A DNA stretch of 64,000 nt from Zanthoxylum bungeanum (Eukaryota; Streptophyta; Magnoliopsida; Sapindales; Rutaceae), in NCBI GenBank assembly GCA_019454045.1, contig SKCR01036779.1, positions 1-64,000 of the forward strand. Direction: 5' to 3'. Under the pieces are notes generated by a model. The model saw only the letters and a list, made by a program, of their open reading frames with translations, did no database searches and was not told where the DNA came from. Shown here one piece after another: positions 1 through 11,056 of the stretch. The position numbers and the translations under genes are program-made. The first letter of the stretch is position 1. Each line of letters starts with the position of its first letter.

Positions 1-186
1 ATTAATTAATTAATTAATTAAATACAAATATATTAAATATATGTATTATATTTACATTAAATATCAAATACATATATATTATGATATTAGTCAAATATCT
101 CAATTTTACAATTAATTAATGTGTATTTGATAAAATCTATCATTAAATCCAAATACACAAAAATTAATAAATGACTATCGGGTCGG
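1..186. other. AT-rich sequence, no gene seen
   Basis: Begins with an ATTA-type simple repeat and stays very AT-rich. I see no reading frame or element boundary here. It may be flank or decayed edge of the LTR copy that follows. Confidence 0.5.
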
Positions 187-1135
187 TCCTTACATATGCA
201 TTTTTGCGTTTAACCTTTAAACGACTTACAAATAATCAGTATTATTTATAAATGATGCCTTAGTGCTCTACGAGTATATTTCATTAGTGAGACTCTTTAT
301 ATTCAGGCATATACGTCACGAAATCCAATTTCGTGTCCATAATTTATCCACCCGTAAATTATGACGACCACAGATAAACTCGCTGAATCATACAGGTCGA
401 GGTCATGACAAATGTATAATTCCTCTGTCATAGGTATTCACATATATCCCAGAGATATAGATGTAAACGTCAAATCTCTAGGGAGACAATCCCGTCGACG
501 TCTCTATTAGCAATCTCTAAAAGAACACTTAGAACTGACTTCTAAAGTGTACCACGGGCCCATGATTTTTATCTGATTGCTAATCATATGGACTACCTAT
601 GCTCTGTACACAGAACTGACGGATCTTATCTCGATACATACAGGACACCCTGAGGATCTATCCACACCCAACGAACAGGCGGAGGTCTGATCTAAATAGA
701 TCGGTTACGTGACTACCATCTAAGTGTGGAAGATGTCTCATGCGCCCACAGTGGTATCTCAAGTCGAAGAATCACAAGTGCTACTCAACCCGAGAAGATT
801 CTTATTGACGTTGGTGTACCATCAATTAAGAATCTTCGGTGAGTCGTTCAGTATTTATCCGCTATAAACACCTACATGTCTATACTAGTCTCCAAGACTT
901 ATGGTTCATTGAGAAACCATTGGAATCATATATTCCAGTATACGACATGTACCAGTCTTAATGGGTTTACTTTACTGACCAAGTAATGTAAACCTTGACC
1001 AGGAACTGTCTGAGAATGACAACGTCATGATACAACTCAATGTCAGTTGCGACGCTTTTGCAACAGCATCATGACTAGTCATTCTAAGGTCATTACGTCT
1101 TTACCATATTAGAAATATACATTATATTATAGAAA
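187..1135 (-). mobile_element. Partial LTR, Ty1/copia-like (copy 1)
   Basis: Aligns by eye, in the same direction, with 1920-2765. Shared blocks include the stretch of dated-looking substitutions around 770-1000 and 2470-2660 (ctcaacccgagaagattc against ctcgactcgaggagattc). The same family appears in the opposite orientation at 45030-45716. No coding frame is present. I read it as the U3-side part of an LTR on the minus strand; the exact ends are not visible. Confidence 0.5.
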
Positions 1136-1215
1136 CTGCATATATTATTCAAAATAATAATGTTTTACAGTAGTATTCTCAAGAAATACAACCGGGAATT
1201 AGCGCTCTGAGCACC

Positions 1216-2765
1216 AACCCCAATAAAATAAACATAGTTTAGGAGAAGATCAAACTTTACCTAGTAAGCTTGATGCAAGATCCAATATACTTCTCATTTG
1301 TTGAAATCGTCGGAGAACCTCCAAGCGGTGCAAGCTCAACTTCAAGATCCAATCTCGATTTCCAACGCAAGCAAGCTTCACTTCAAGATCTAATCTTGAT
1401 ATCTCCTTAATGAAATATTTTAGAGACCTCACAAGCTTTTCTAAACACTTCTCTAACTTAGGCTAATTTTTTTAAGAATTTGCTTGTATTTGAACTTGTA
1501 ATTAAAACCTTCATAAATCTTGCTATTTATAGCAAAACTTAGGTAATTTTTAATTAATAAAAGTTGTAATCAACTTTTAAGTGGGATTAATCCAATTTGT
1601 CCAAATTTGTATAATTAGGTGTGATTAATCTCCATTGTCTCCCACTTTAATTTAATCCAATTAAATCAAGCCAAGGATTGGGAAATGGATTAGTTAATTG
1701 TTTGCCACCTTGATTTAATCCAATTAAATCAAGCCAAAACCACATATTATTACATACTTACAATTACCATAATATCCTTAAATGGTATAGATAATTATGA
1801 TTTTACAATTAAGTCATTGTGTAATTATTGAATTAATCCAATTAGGTCAAAGTAAATAATCAATGTTATCCAATAACACTTGATTATCTTAGTTGATAAT
1901 TATAATATCGAATATTAACTTTTATCAAAATTAATCGGCTACCCAAGTGCTCAACGAGTACACTTCATATTGAGACTCTCTAAGTTCAGACACGTTCTTC
2001 ATATAAGCCTAACTAATATGTACGCAATTTGGCCACCTCCGAATTCGCGAAGAACACGAACGACCTTTCTGAACTATACAAGTCGAGGTCATCACATATG
2101 TTTAACAATCCCTCCGTCGTAGGATATCCGAGTTGTGCTTAGGAAACATAGAATATACCGTCAAGTTTTTCGAGGCACACATCTCATGTCGACATGTCCA
2201 CGATTCTTCATAACTGATGTGATCCACCCTAGGTGATCGACTTTGTCCAAAAATTTAAGAATCGTGATTTTACTAACATGGATACCTAAACCTCTTATGG
2301 TACACATACGGGCTGACAGATCCTATCTTGTTTCACACTTGATTACTTAGTGCATCAGTCCACACCCAACGAACATCTAGAGGCCAGACCATGAAAGGTT
2401 TCTGACATACATGACATCTAAGTGTGGAGGATCTCACACAAAATCAATGTTATCCTATAGTCAAAGGATTACATATGCTACTCGACTCGAGGAGATTCCT
2501 ATTGACGGTGGTGTGTACTTCCAACTATTAGGAATCACATGTGAGTCATTCAATATTTGCTCCAACGAATACCCACATGTCTATACGAGTTTCCAAAACT
2601 CATGGTACATCGCGTTAAACCATTGGAACTCCAATTCCAATATACGACATGTGCTAGTCTTCTAGGTTATAGGAATTCGACCGTATTCCAAAACCAACGA
2701 CTAGGAATATTTACTTTAAGAATAGTTTACACCTAGTGTCAAAACTATTCTAAGGTCGATGTCAT
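1216..2765 (-). mobile_element. LTR, Ty1/copia-like (copy 2)
   Basis: Minus-strand LTR homologous to 187-1135 in its 1920-2765 part. At its low-coordinate end, read on the minus strand, comes GGTGCTCAGAGCGC near 1200-1214, which resembles a decayed tRNA-iMet primer-binding site (TGGTATCAGAGC). That would place the U5 end close to 1216. The 1260-1440 stretch contains a repeated TTCAAGATC(T/C)AATCT motif and no credible gene. Family assignment is inference. Confidence 0.45.
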
Positions 2766-2927
2766 TCTTAGCATATCTATACATCAATCTAATACGCATA
2801 ATGACAATACCATTAAGAAGGTATGAAATGAAAAATGTAGTTATTTTATTAATAAATAATAAAATGTACAATTCGGATTGGCACTTCAAGCACAAACTCC
2901 ATCACATATCCCCTATGACCGGCTCGC

Positions 2928-4055
2928 AATTGGTCCGGGGAGGTAACATTCCCTCGGAGTCAAGTGTTCTGCTACCTCGGGGTCGAGTTATGTCCCACCG
3001 AGAGGTTTATCATCGGCATGAGGTCGGAGCATATCCCCCATGACCGGCTCGTAATTGGTCCGGGGAGGTAACATTCCATCGGAGCCAAGTATTCTGCTAC
3101 CTTGGGGTCGGGTTATGTCCCACCGAGCGGCTTGTCATCGACATGGGGTCGAAGCATCTCCCACATGGTCGGCTCGTAATTGGTCCAGGGAGGTAACATT
3201 CCCTCGGAGCCAAGTGTTCCACTACCTCGGGGTCGGGTTACGTCCCACCGAGAGGCTTATCATCGGCATGGGGTCGGATCATTTCCCCCATGGCCGAATT
3301 CCTATTGGTCCGTGGAGGTAACATTCCATCAGAGCCAAATATTCTGCTAACTCATGGTCGGGTTACGTCCCACCGAGAGGCTTATCATCTGCATGGGGTC
3401 AAATCATTTCCCCCATGGCCGGATTCCTATTGGTCTGGAGAGGTAACATTCCATCGGAGCCAAGTGTTGCACTACCTCGGGGTCGAGTTACTTCCCACCG
3501 AGAGGCTTATCATCGGCATGAGGTCGGAGCATCTCCCCCATGGCCGACTCGTAATTGGTCCGGGGAGGTAACATTCCCTCGGAGCCAAGTATTCTGCTAC
3601 CTCAAGGTAAGTTTACGTCCCACCGAGAGGCTTGTCATCGGCATGGGGTCGGAGCATCTCTCTCATGACCGGCTCGCAATTGGTCCGGGGATGTAACATT
3701 CCCTCAAAGCCAAGTGTTCCACTACCTCGGGGTCGGGTTACGTCCCACCGATAGGCTTATCATCGGCATGAGGTCGGGTCATTTCCCCCATGGCCAGATT
3801 CATATTTGTCCAGGGAGGTAACATTCCCTCGGAGCCAAGTATTCTGCTACCTCGGGGTCGGGTTACGTCCCACCGAGAGGCTTATCATCGGTATGGGGAC
3901 GGATCATTTCCCCCATGGCCGGATTCCTATTGGTCTGGGGAGGTAACATGCCCTCGGAGCCAAGTGTTTTGTTGCCTCGGGGTCGGGTTACGTCCCACCG
4001 AGCGGGCCATCATTGGCTCGGGAACGGAGCAGTCCCCTCATGGCTGGATTCAAAT
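2928..4055 (+). repeat. 125-bp tandem array, nine units
   Basis: The anchor GGTAACATTCC, or a one-base variant, recurs at 2942, 3067, 3192, 3317, 3442, 3567, 3692, 3817 and 3942. Every step is exactly 125 bp. The units differ by substitutions but not by net indels. 125 is not a multiple of three, so the short open frames that run through the array change frame each unit and are not genes. The array lies upstream of the TATA-bearing LTR segment and is probably part of that element's U3 region. Confidence 0.9.
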
Positions 4056-5140
4056 TGATCGGGATCAAAACTTCCACTCACAGTCAGAGTATGAAGAAAG
4101 AGTTAGCAAGTTAAAAATGGAAATCATGCTAAATATGGAAGACAGAGAATAAATCATTCAGAAAAGTGCACCGCGTGTCACTCTCAAGCTCCATCTGCTC
4201 AGATTACGATGAACGGCTGAGATTGGAAACCTATCTGCTGCCCCTTGGACGGTTGATTGTTTTGATTTTTGGCGGGAGGATCACGGATGCTTGACAAGTG
4301 TCGCGTCCGGACTAAACCCTAGAAGTGATTTGATGGGCATTTAAGAGGTTATGATGGTTTACGATTTCCGAAGGATGGTTACCAGAAGGGTAAATGAGGT
4401 ATTTGCTTCAAGTCAGAGAATCATTTGGATGGACATCAGAATCCTCGGTGACCGAGCACATGAAAATGCTGAGGACGACCTGATTGGTAGCCGAGGCGAT
4501 TTTCTCTATGGCTCCGGGAGCCGACCACCAACTGGTTGATTAGCACACTTCATACTTTGTAGTTCCCGGTACCAACTCGTACACTCGTTGAAATCGAGAA
4601 CTATGGGACATATGTTGATAATGTTTTTTTGTGACAAAGTATTTGAACAGTACGGCAAGGGCAGAAAGAGAATTTCTCCTTTGAGGAGGACGAAGGATCT
4701 GAATGTATAAGTCACTCTTCGACCAGGAATAGAGGTCGGACCCGGCTCCCCGAATCCGACCGACCAGGGGACACAGCATGGTGCAGGCTTCAGAAACCGA
4801 CAACATCAGAGCCGAGACTGACCACTTTAGCCCTGTAGCTCGGCTCGGCAGTATCTTTCTTTTTGAGTCGTGAGAATGAGCTCGGACATTTCAGGTCAGG
4901 TCGGAAGTAGTTGGCATAGCACGGCTCGTTGTCTGGCCGTCCTCATGACACCCGACGTGTGATCGGGACTATTTGGACTTTTTCCTCTGACATGTACCAC
5001 CGTATGAGAGATCTTTACAGGCTGGCATCATAATGGTGAAGTGTGGCAGTGTAGAAAACAGAGTGATGTGACAGGGAGTCAGATGGCAGGTTCGCTTTCG
5101 GCGAGGCAGTTGGGGCAGAGAGCCCGTCAATCAGCCGGAG

Positions 5141-5200
5141 ATTCACGTGGCTGACGTCATAAAAGTATGAGAATAGTGTTGCATTTTCCTTAGTATATAA
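5141..5200 (+). promoter_or_regulatory. LTR promoter: G-box, CRE-like palindrome, TATA
   Basis: CACGTG directly followed by GC and TGACGTCA, then TAGTATATAA at 5191-5200. The same 20 bases and TATA box recur in copy B at 11745-11802 with almost the same spacing. ACGT-core boxes of this kind bind plant bZIP factors; binding here is inferred. Confidence 0.6.
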
Positions 5201-5579
5201 AGGGATGGTAGTTTCATTTGTATAGGGTTGGTTAGAAAAAATCTCATAAAAAAACACTACTTGTAAAACACCATAAATAGAACTGCTCGGCAACCTTCGA
5301 GAAAACAGGTCGGCTGAGGTCGGTTTGGTAATAAAATTGACACCCCACTTTGTTCCCGTGGACGTAGGCTGGGTTACCCCGCCGAAGCACGTAAAACCCT
5401 CTTGTCGATCTTGTGTGTTTATTTTACCTTCTGCTAAGTTTGCATTTGGTTCCCTGTAACCAAATAAATTCACGGTTGAATGTCCCGGGAGCACTATCCC
5501 TATATTGCCTCTGGAACTAAAATCACCTGTCAACAGTAACATTGAAGTAATTTGAGATTTTATCTCATCTATTTATGTC

Positions 5580-5631
5580 TGGATCGGGAAATTTAACGGC
5601 GAAATTTCTAACACTTCCAAAAAAAAAAAAA
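5580..5631 (+). mobile_element. 5'-truncated SINE tail
   Basis: TTTAACGGCGAAATTTCTAA followed by CACTTCC and an A-run resembles the 3' ends of the SINEs ending at 16409, 60050 and 61442 (each GGCGGG or GGTGAG, then TTTC-rich sequence and A-tail). Only the tail is present. The similarity is short, so the call is tentative. Confidence 0.35.
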
Positions 5632-6540
5632 TCTACATAGTAACAAATACAACATTGTATTAGCATATTTTACAAATATCATGTTTCTGAATATAATTTT
5701 TTATTATTTTGATACATCTATGCCTATTCTTCAAACAATAACTTATTTATCTACTCTGTCAGTTCAATGTGTTACTTTTGGTCTTGCCTATGCTAGTGGT
5801 TGATATTCTTCAGAATAACAAGGGATAAATACCAAATAAATTAGATATAAAAGTGTCAAAAATACCAAATAAATGGTTTGTAGTTTGGTTTTCATCATAG
5901 TTTCCAAAATTTTGATATTAACAATTATTTAATAAATTTAAAGGGTTCAAAATTAAAAAAATCTAAAATAATTAAAAGCAGTGATTAAAAATCCGGATCA
6001 TAAGGTCGGACTGGTTGAATAGAGATTTGATTTAAAATCCGGTCTGAGTGACTTCCACAAAATCGGTTGGAATTGAACCGGTGAAAACATGTTGAACCGA
6101 CCGATTTAACCACTGAATTGGTGACAGGGTTTGAGTTCGATGAATTTTTGTTATTAATTTTAATTTTAAAAATAATTAAAATATAATTAAACTACTGATT
6201 TAAATCAACCTCGTTTAAATCCTGATCAAGATCAATGATAAACATACTCCCTATTTTTTCGAAAGTTTTTCCTCCCTTTTTATTGTAGTTACAGCATCAA
6301 ACCTCTAATCTTTTACCCTGTTGGAGTACGCAGATGAGATCGATGGACTGATCCGAAATTTAAAAGACTCGTTAAAAGATAAGTGCACCTCCTTAGGTGG
6401 AAAATTACAGTCAAATCCAATAAAGAAATAATAAATTCCATCGAGGTCCGTCCACTACCTCGTCCTCTTCATCTCACGCAAAACAAAATAACCGTCGAAT
6501 CAGATCATCCAGTACAAGCCGACGAAAATCGTTAGCCCGC
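5632..6540. other. AT-rich intergenic DNA with an AACCGG-rich stretch
   Basis: No reading frame. 5990-6130 contains repeated CCGGT/ACCGG words (AATCCGG, ATCGGTTGG, GAACCGGTG, GAACCGACCG) reminiscent of small non-autonomous DNA transposons, but I cannot define terminal repeats or a target duplication. The stretch ends at the FBPase promoter. Confidence 0.4.
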
Positions 6541-6559
6541 TAATCTTCAGTGACTGATG

Positions 6560-6778
6560 ACGACCCCCCCACTCTCTCTCTCACTCTTATCCCGCCACGT
6601 GTCCTTCCAATCTTCCATTTCCTCCCGATAATACAATCCCTCCGCGCTCATATATATCCGCTACCAGCTCTCACTCCCTCGAACCGAGCGCTTACCAATT
6701 TTATTTATTTATCTTGAAATTCTTTTGTTTTTAAAACGACAGCGTTCTAGCTTCTTAGTTCTTAGCCGTCGAACGAAA
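6560..6778 (+). promoter_or_regulatory. FBPase promoter and 5' UTR
   Basis: Shows a CT-rich patch at 6571-6590, a perfect G-box CACGTG at 6596-6601 and a TATA-like TATATATCC near 6650-6658. The start codon at 6779 is about 120 bases downstream. Pyrimidine patches and G-boxes are common in plant core and light- or sugar-responsive promoters. The transcription start is inferred, not seen. Confidence 0.55.
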
Positions 6779-9700
6779 ATGGATCACTCGGCGGACGCAC
6801 ACCGTACGGATTTGATGACTATTACTCGTTACGTGCTGAACGAGCAATCCAAGCATCCGGAGTCACGTGGCGACTTCGCTATATTGCTCAATCACATTGT
6901 TCTTGGCTGCAAGTTCGTTTGTTCTGCTGTTAACAAGGTCACTTTTTTTTTCCGTTTTGTTTTGTGATTTTTAACGGTTTTGTTTTCGGAAATTCGGACG
7001 AAACTCAGTTTTATAAATTAATTTTAGAGGAGAATGAATGTGTAATTAGAGTTGTTTTTGAGTTTGAGGATATGTTTGGTATTGACGTACTATTATCGGA
7101 TGAAATCACTGGCTATTAAGTGTGCCAGTATATAAACGAGTTCTAAAATTCGTGTTTATCAAACACTTGTTAAACTGAAGCATTTACATTATTTTGAATC
7201 CTTTGTGGCTTTAGGTTCCTTATTTATAGTGTTTTTATATTTTGCAGGCGGGTCTTGCCAAGCTCATTGGACTTGCTGGAGAAACTAATGTTCAGGCAAG
7301 TAATTGATGGATTTTTATCTTTTCATGTTGTCAAAGGCGGTAGGCGTTTAGGTACTTCAAGTTCCGCCTTTGACCGATCAAAAGGTGGGTTGACTAGTCA
7401 AACACACAAAATTTTATCTAATATATAAAGAGTCATAACTTAAAATATCTAAGTGCCATCTATAGTCGCCTAAGCACTTTAACAGCATAGCTTTTGTTTG
7501 TCTATTTGTTTATATGTGTTCATTAACGTGGGTTTATTTGCCTATATGTTGACTAAAGGGTGAAGAGCAAAAGAAATTAGATGTTCTCTCTAACGATGTT
7601 TTTGTCAAAGCTTTGGTTAGCAGTGGCCGAACGGTAAGTGTCCTTGTATTTCTCTGTATAATTTATTGAAACCAATTATGTTCTTGTCTGATAACTTTTA
7701 TACCCTGCCAGTGCATCCTTGTCTCCGAAGAAGATGAAGAGGCAACATTTGTGGAGCTCTCTAAACGTGGAAAGTGTGTCCCATTGTTCTATGTTTTCTT
7801 GTTCTTATATCTGTTTTTAAATGGCGAATTTCTATATTCTACACTCCTTTTAATTACATACCTGGTTTGTATTTGATTTGTTCTGATGGTACAGGTACTG
7901 CGTTGTTTTTGATCCGTTGGATGGGTCTTCTAATATTGACTGTGGTGTTTCCATTGGAACGGTTTGAAAACTTATTCAAGAATAGTCTGTGTTATGTTGT
8001 TTTATCAAAATTCTGTACTGACATATTTATAAAATGACTATTTATTCCAGCATAAATATATTGCAGTGATCAATTGATTTGTTCGCTTTCATCTAGATTT
8101 TTGGGATTTATATGATGAAAGATGGCCATGAACCAACTCTAGATGACGTTTTGCAACCTGGCAAGAATATGTTGGCAGCTGGCTATTGCATGTATGGGAG
8201 TTCTTGCACGGTATGAAAGGATCACCTTCTTTAGAATTGTAATTGTTGTTCACTGAATCTTATACTGGGAAATAAAAGAATTAATTCCCATTGATAGGCA
8301 AGTTCAACCAAGTTACTTTTCTCATAGTTGTCTTGATTTAACTTTTGAAGTGTCTTTTTATGAGGCGCTCTTTGACTGCAATATGTTTGGTTGGATTGGA
8401 TCAGAGTATTTTTCCCCCTTTTTTCTTCTCATTATATGATTGCACTAATTTAAGTATATAATTGTCCTGCAGCTTGTGTTAAGCACTGGGAGTGGTATCA
8501 ATGGGTTCACCCTGGATCCGTCTCTTGGGGAGTTCATACTAACTCACCCAGATATCAAGGTATATCTATACTGATCAACCAGAAAAAAAAAAACTTAGCT
8601 GTTTTTTCTTTGCTCTAGCTTGGCTGCTTACACGTGAAGACTAAATGTGCAATATTTTGGTTTTGAATTAGTTGATTTACTGAGCATTAACAATTTTCTT
8701 CTTCTTTATCATCTTTTTCTCCCCCTCCTTTGAATAGTTATCGTAAGGATAGTGATCCATGCTAGGTTACAAATTTGTAAATTTCTACACATCCTCTGTA
8801 TTTCCCTGTACATGCAGGTGCATTTTGAAAAAAATAATTCATTTTCTTCTTTATTCCACTGCTTGTGAATAAACACTCCAGATTCCAAATTTATTGAGGT
8901 GAAAAGTGTACATGCATCCTCTGTATTGCCCTGTACATGCAGGAGCATTTCGAAAAATTAATTCATTTTCTTCTTTTTTCCACAGCTTGTGAATAAACAC
9001 TCCAGATTACAAATTTATTGAGGTGAAAAGTTATATGCATGAATTTTTGACAGAACTAGCTTAGGCAATTATGATATGCCACTTGAAAAACTAGAGAGCA
9101 GCATTTTTTAAAATTGCATGTAAATTAGAAGGGATATCTATCATCTCCATTCACAAAGTCTGCTTTGTTTTGGATTCTCACCTTTTTTTTTTTACTTGTT
9201 TTATGACAGATTCCAAAGAAAGGAAGGATTTATTCAGTAAACGAAGGAAATGCTAAGAACTGGGATGGTCCAACAGCCAAGTATGAGTATTCATTTTAAT
9301 AATCTCTTGTTTTTCTTCTTCTGGAACAGTTTCCTGACATCTCTTAACTTCAGGTATGTGGAAAGCTGCAAGTTCCCTAAAGATGGTTCATCACCGAAGT
9401 CTTTAAGATACATTGGAAGGTATCGTGGTTTCCTAACAACTGTATATTGAGGTGTCAGTGTTTAGCATTGTGACCAATTTGTCTCACTATTGAATCCTAT
9501 GCTTCTGATCAGAAATCTCTGTGCTATATGCATGGATTTCCAGAAGCACAATAAACCATCAATGAAATTGTGTAAGTTGTGCGTTCATTTTATAAAGCAT
9601 CTTTGGCGGAAATAGACAGTGCACATAGCTAGTTAGAATTTACTGTTGGAGATGAGTGTTGGCACTTCCAAAATCAAGCCCACCCCTTTGGTTATGAATT

Positions 9701-10625
9701 ATGAAGCTTCAATGGATTATAACCAAAAGCAAATTCTTGCATGGTTGCGTTGTGTAATTTCACGACCTTTGTAATCACTACCACTCTCACACGTCTTAAT
9801 ATACAGTCACCTGTTTATTTTCTAATGGCAGTGGATTTATAAGTATTAAAAGTTCCTTTAGTACTATTATTTGGCTCCATTTCACAAATTCAATGTTGTC
9901 TAGCATTTTTCTTGTTTTTCTATTTGTCTTTAGTTACAAACTAGATTTTTTCCTTGAAATGTTTTGTAGTACCTATCTACTGTCTGACAATAGTCGAGAT
10001 TTTATAGAGTTTCTGATGATTCCATGTGATAAACAGCATGGTAGCTGATGTCCACCGCACACTACTTTATGGAGGTATTTTTATGTACCCTGGTGATAGG
10101 AAGAGCCCCAGTGGCAAACTGCGGTATGTTATCTAAAGCTGTAAGGTCATTAACTCTGTTATTACAAAATTGTATATTGACTTTTAGAGTAGTTCCTTTG
10201 GTTTGTGTGGAATAGTGTTCTCTATGAAGTCTTCCCAATGTCTTTCTTGATGGAACAAGCTGGTGGTCAAGCTTTCACTGGCAAGCAACGGGTATGCACT
10301 TGTTAAATTTCTTGTATCCGGTTTACATCCCTGTTTATATTCGTCTATTGAGTTAGTTATTGAGACTCTTTCCTATTTTGGTTTAAAAGAAATCCCGGAT
10401 AGTAAAATGTGAGAGGAAACAAAAAAAAACATTCTTCAACAAAATCATGGATGCCAATTGCTGCTCAAATGAAATTTGGTGCACTATGAATTGACTCAAT
10501 TTCTTGTGCAGGCACTCGACTTGGTTCCGAAGAAGATTCATGAGCGTTCTCCGATATTTCTGGGCAGCTACGATGATGTTGAAGAAATCAAAGCACTCTA
10601 TGCTGCTGAAGAGAAGAATGAATGA
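6779..10625 (+). CDS. Cytosolic fructose-1,6-bisphosphatase, 12 exons
   Basis: Hydrolyses fructose-1,6-bisphosphate to fructose-6-phosphate in the cytosol, a controlled step of sucrose synthesis. Exons: 6779-6937, 7248-7295, 7559-7633, 7712-7773, 7895-7961, 8097-8210, 8473-8559, 9210-9280, 9354-9419, 10037-10123, 10216-10291, 10512-10625. They join without a frame break into 341 residues, the usual plant cytosolic length. Visible are the metal-site acids of SEED (99-102), DPLDGSS (121-127) and the family signature GKLRVLYEVFP (276-286). There is no transit peptide and no redox-regulatory Cys insertion of the chloroplast form. An upstream in-frame ATG at 6725 lies in the presumed 5' UTR; the 6779 start is preferred because MDH gives the family N terminus. 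All introns are GT-AG except intron 2 (GC-AG). Looks functional. Confidence 0.97.
7296..7558 (+). other. FBPase intron 2, GC-AG type
   Basis: Exon 2 ends at GTTCAG and the intron opens GCAAGT; it closes CTAAAG before GGTGAAGAG. Only this join keeps the conserved NVQ-GEEQKK sequence. AG|GCAAGT is the established consensus of the minor GC-AG introns, which are spliced by the major spliceosome. The intron also holds short complementary words (AAAGGCGG at about 7334 and CCGCCTTT at about 7364). Confidence 0.9.
8790..9034 (+). repeat. 125-bp tandem duplication in FBPase intron 7
   Basis: Two adjacent copies, 8790-8914 and 8915-about 9034, both beginning CATCCTCTGTATT and containing CCCTGTACATGCAGG and AATAAACACTCCAGATT. 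They differ at a handful of positions. Each copy contains acceptor-like TGCAGG; the second also has TTTTCCACAG. The normal splice sites outside the duplication (8559/8560 and 9209/9210) are intact. Confidence 0.9.
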
Positions 10626-10800
10626 GCTCATCAGTTTAATCTTTAATGCTGCTTGCTTACATTTATTAGATTCCATTTCTGATCAACTTTCCATAACATG
10701 TTACATAACTCTCATTAAGGTTCTCTGTGTATTTAGTTTCTTGTTGGATGAATAAAATCCAAGCTATGTATCTTTGAATTTTCAATAATTGGAAAAAAAA
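10626..10800 (+). terminator. FBPase 3' UTR with poly(A) signal
   Basis: AATAAA at 10751-10756, 126 bases after the stop codon, preceded by T-rich sequence. This is a plausible near-upstream element for cleavage and polyadenylation. Confidence 0.6.
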
Positions 10801-11056
10801 ACGAGAAAAAGCTTTGAATTGAAACCTCATGCTTGAAAAGAAACATCTAATAAGAAGTTCTTGAAAACACCAAATTAGATATTCCAAGTCTTAAAATCAC
10901 TGCCTTTCAATTGAATCTTTTACAATTATTTTTTTTCTACGCAATAACTTTCTTACAGTCTTGTTAAATGCATATCTAATTTCTATATTTCACACGGTCA
11001 TAATATTCATTTTCATTTAATTTTGGAAAAAGAAAATCAATCTCATTATTAAAACA

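Larger units (their letters stand above)
2918..5540 (+). mobile_element. Ty3/gypsy LTR remnant (copy A)
   Basis: The right part (about 4800-5540) matches the LTR at 11220-12164 block by block: the CACGTGGCTGACGTCAT module, TATA box AGTATATAA, GTGGACGTAGG, CTAAGTTTGCATTT and the end CTGGAACTAAAATCA. In copy B that end runs into a primer-binding site; here it runs into unrelated AT-rich DNA. This is therefore a solo LTR or a 3' LTR whose internal region is gone. The tandem array at its left is included by inference, and the left boundary is uncertain. Confidence 0.6.

Noticed and set aside
2759..4152. Chain of overlapping open frames with repeated RGGNIPSEPS-like peptides
   Set aside because: They are translations of the 125-bp array. 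The period is not a multiple of three, so the peptide hops between frames; no start context, no family.
5015..5542. 175-residue minus-strand frame
   Set aside because: Antisense to the LTR promoter and U5 region of copy A; a similar shadow appears over copy B at 11505-12050.
10383..10887. Minus-strand frames over the last FBPase exon and 3' UTR
   Set aside because: Antisense shadows of the FBPase exon and its UTR.
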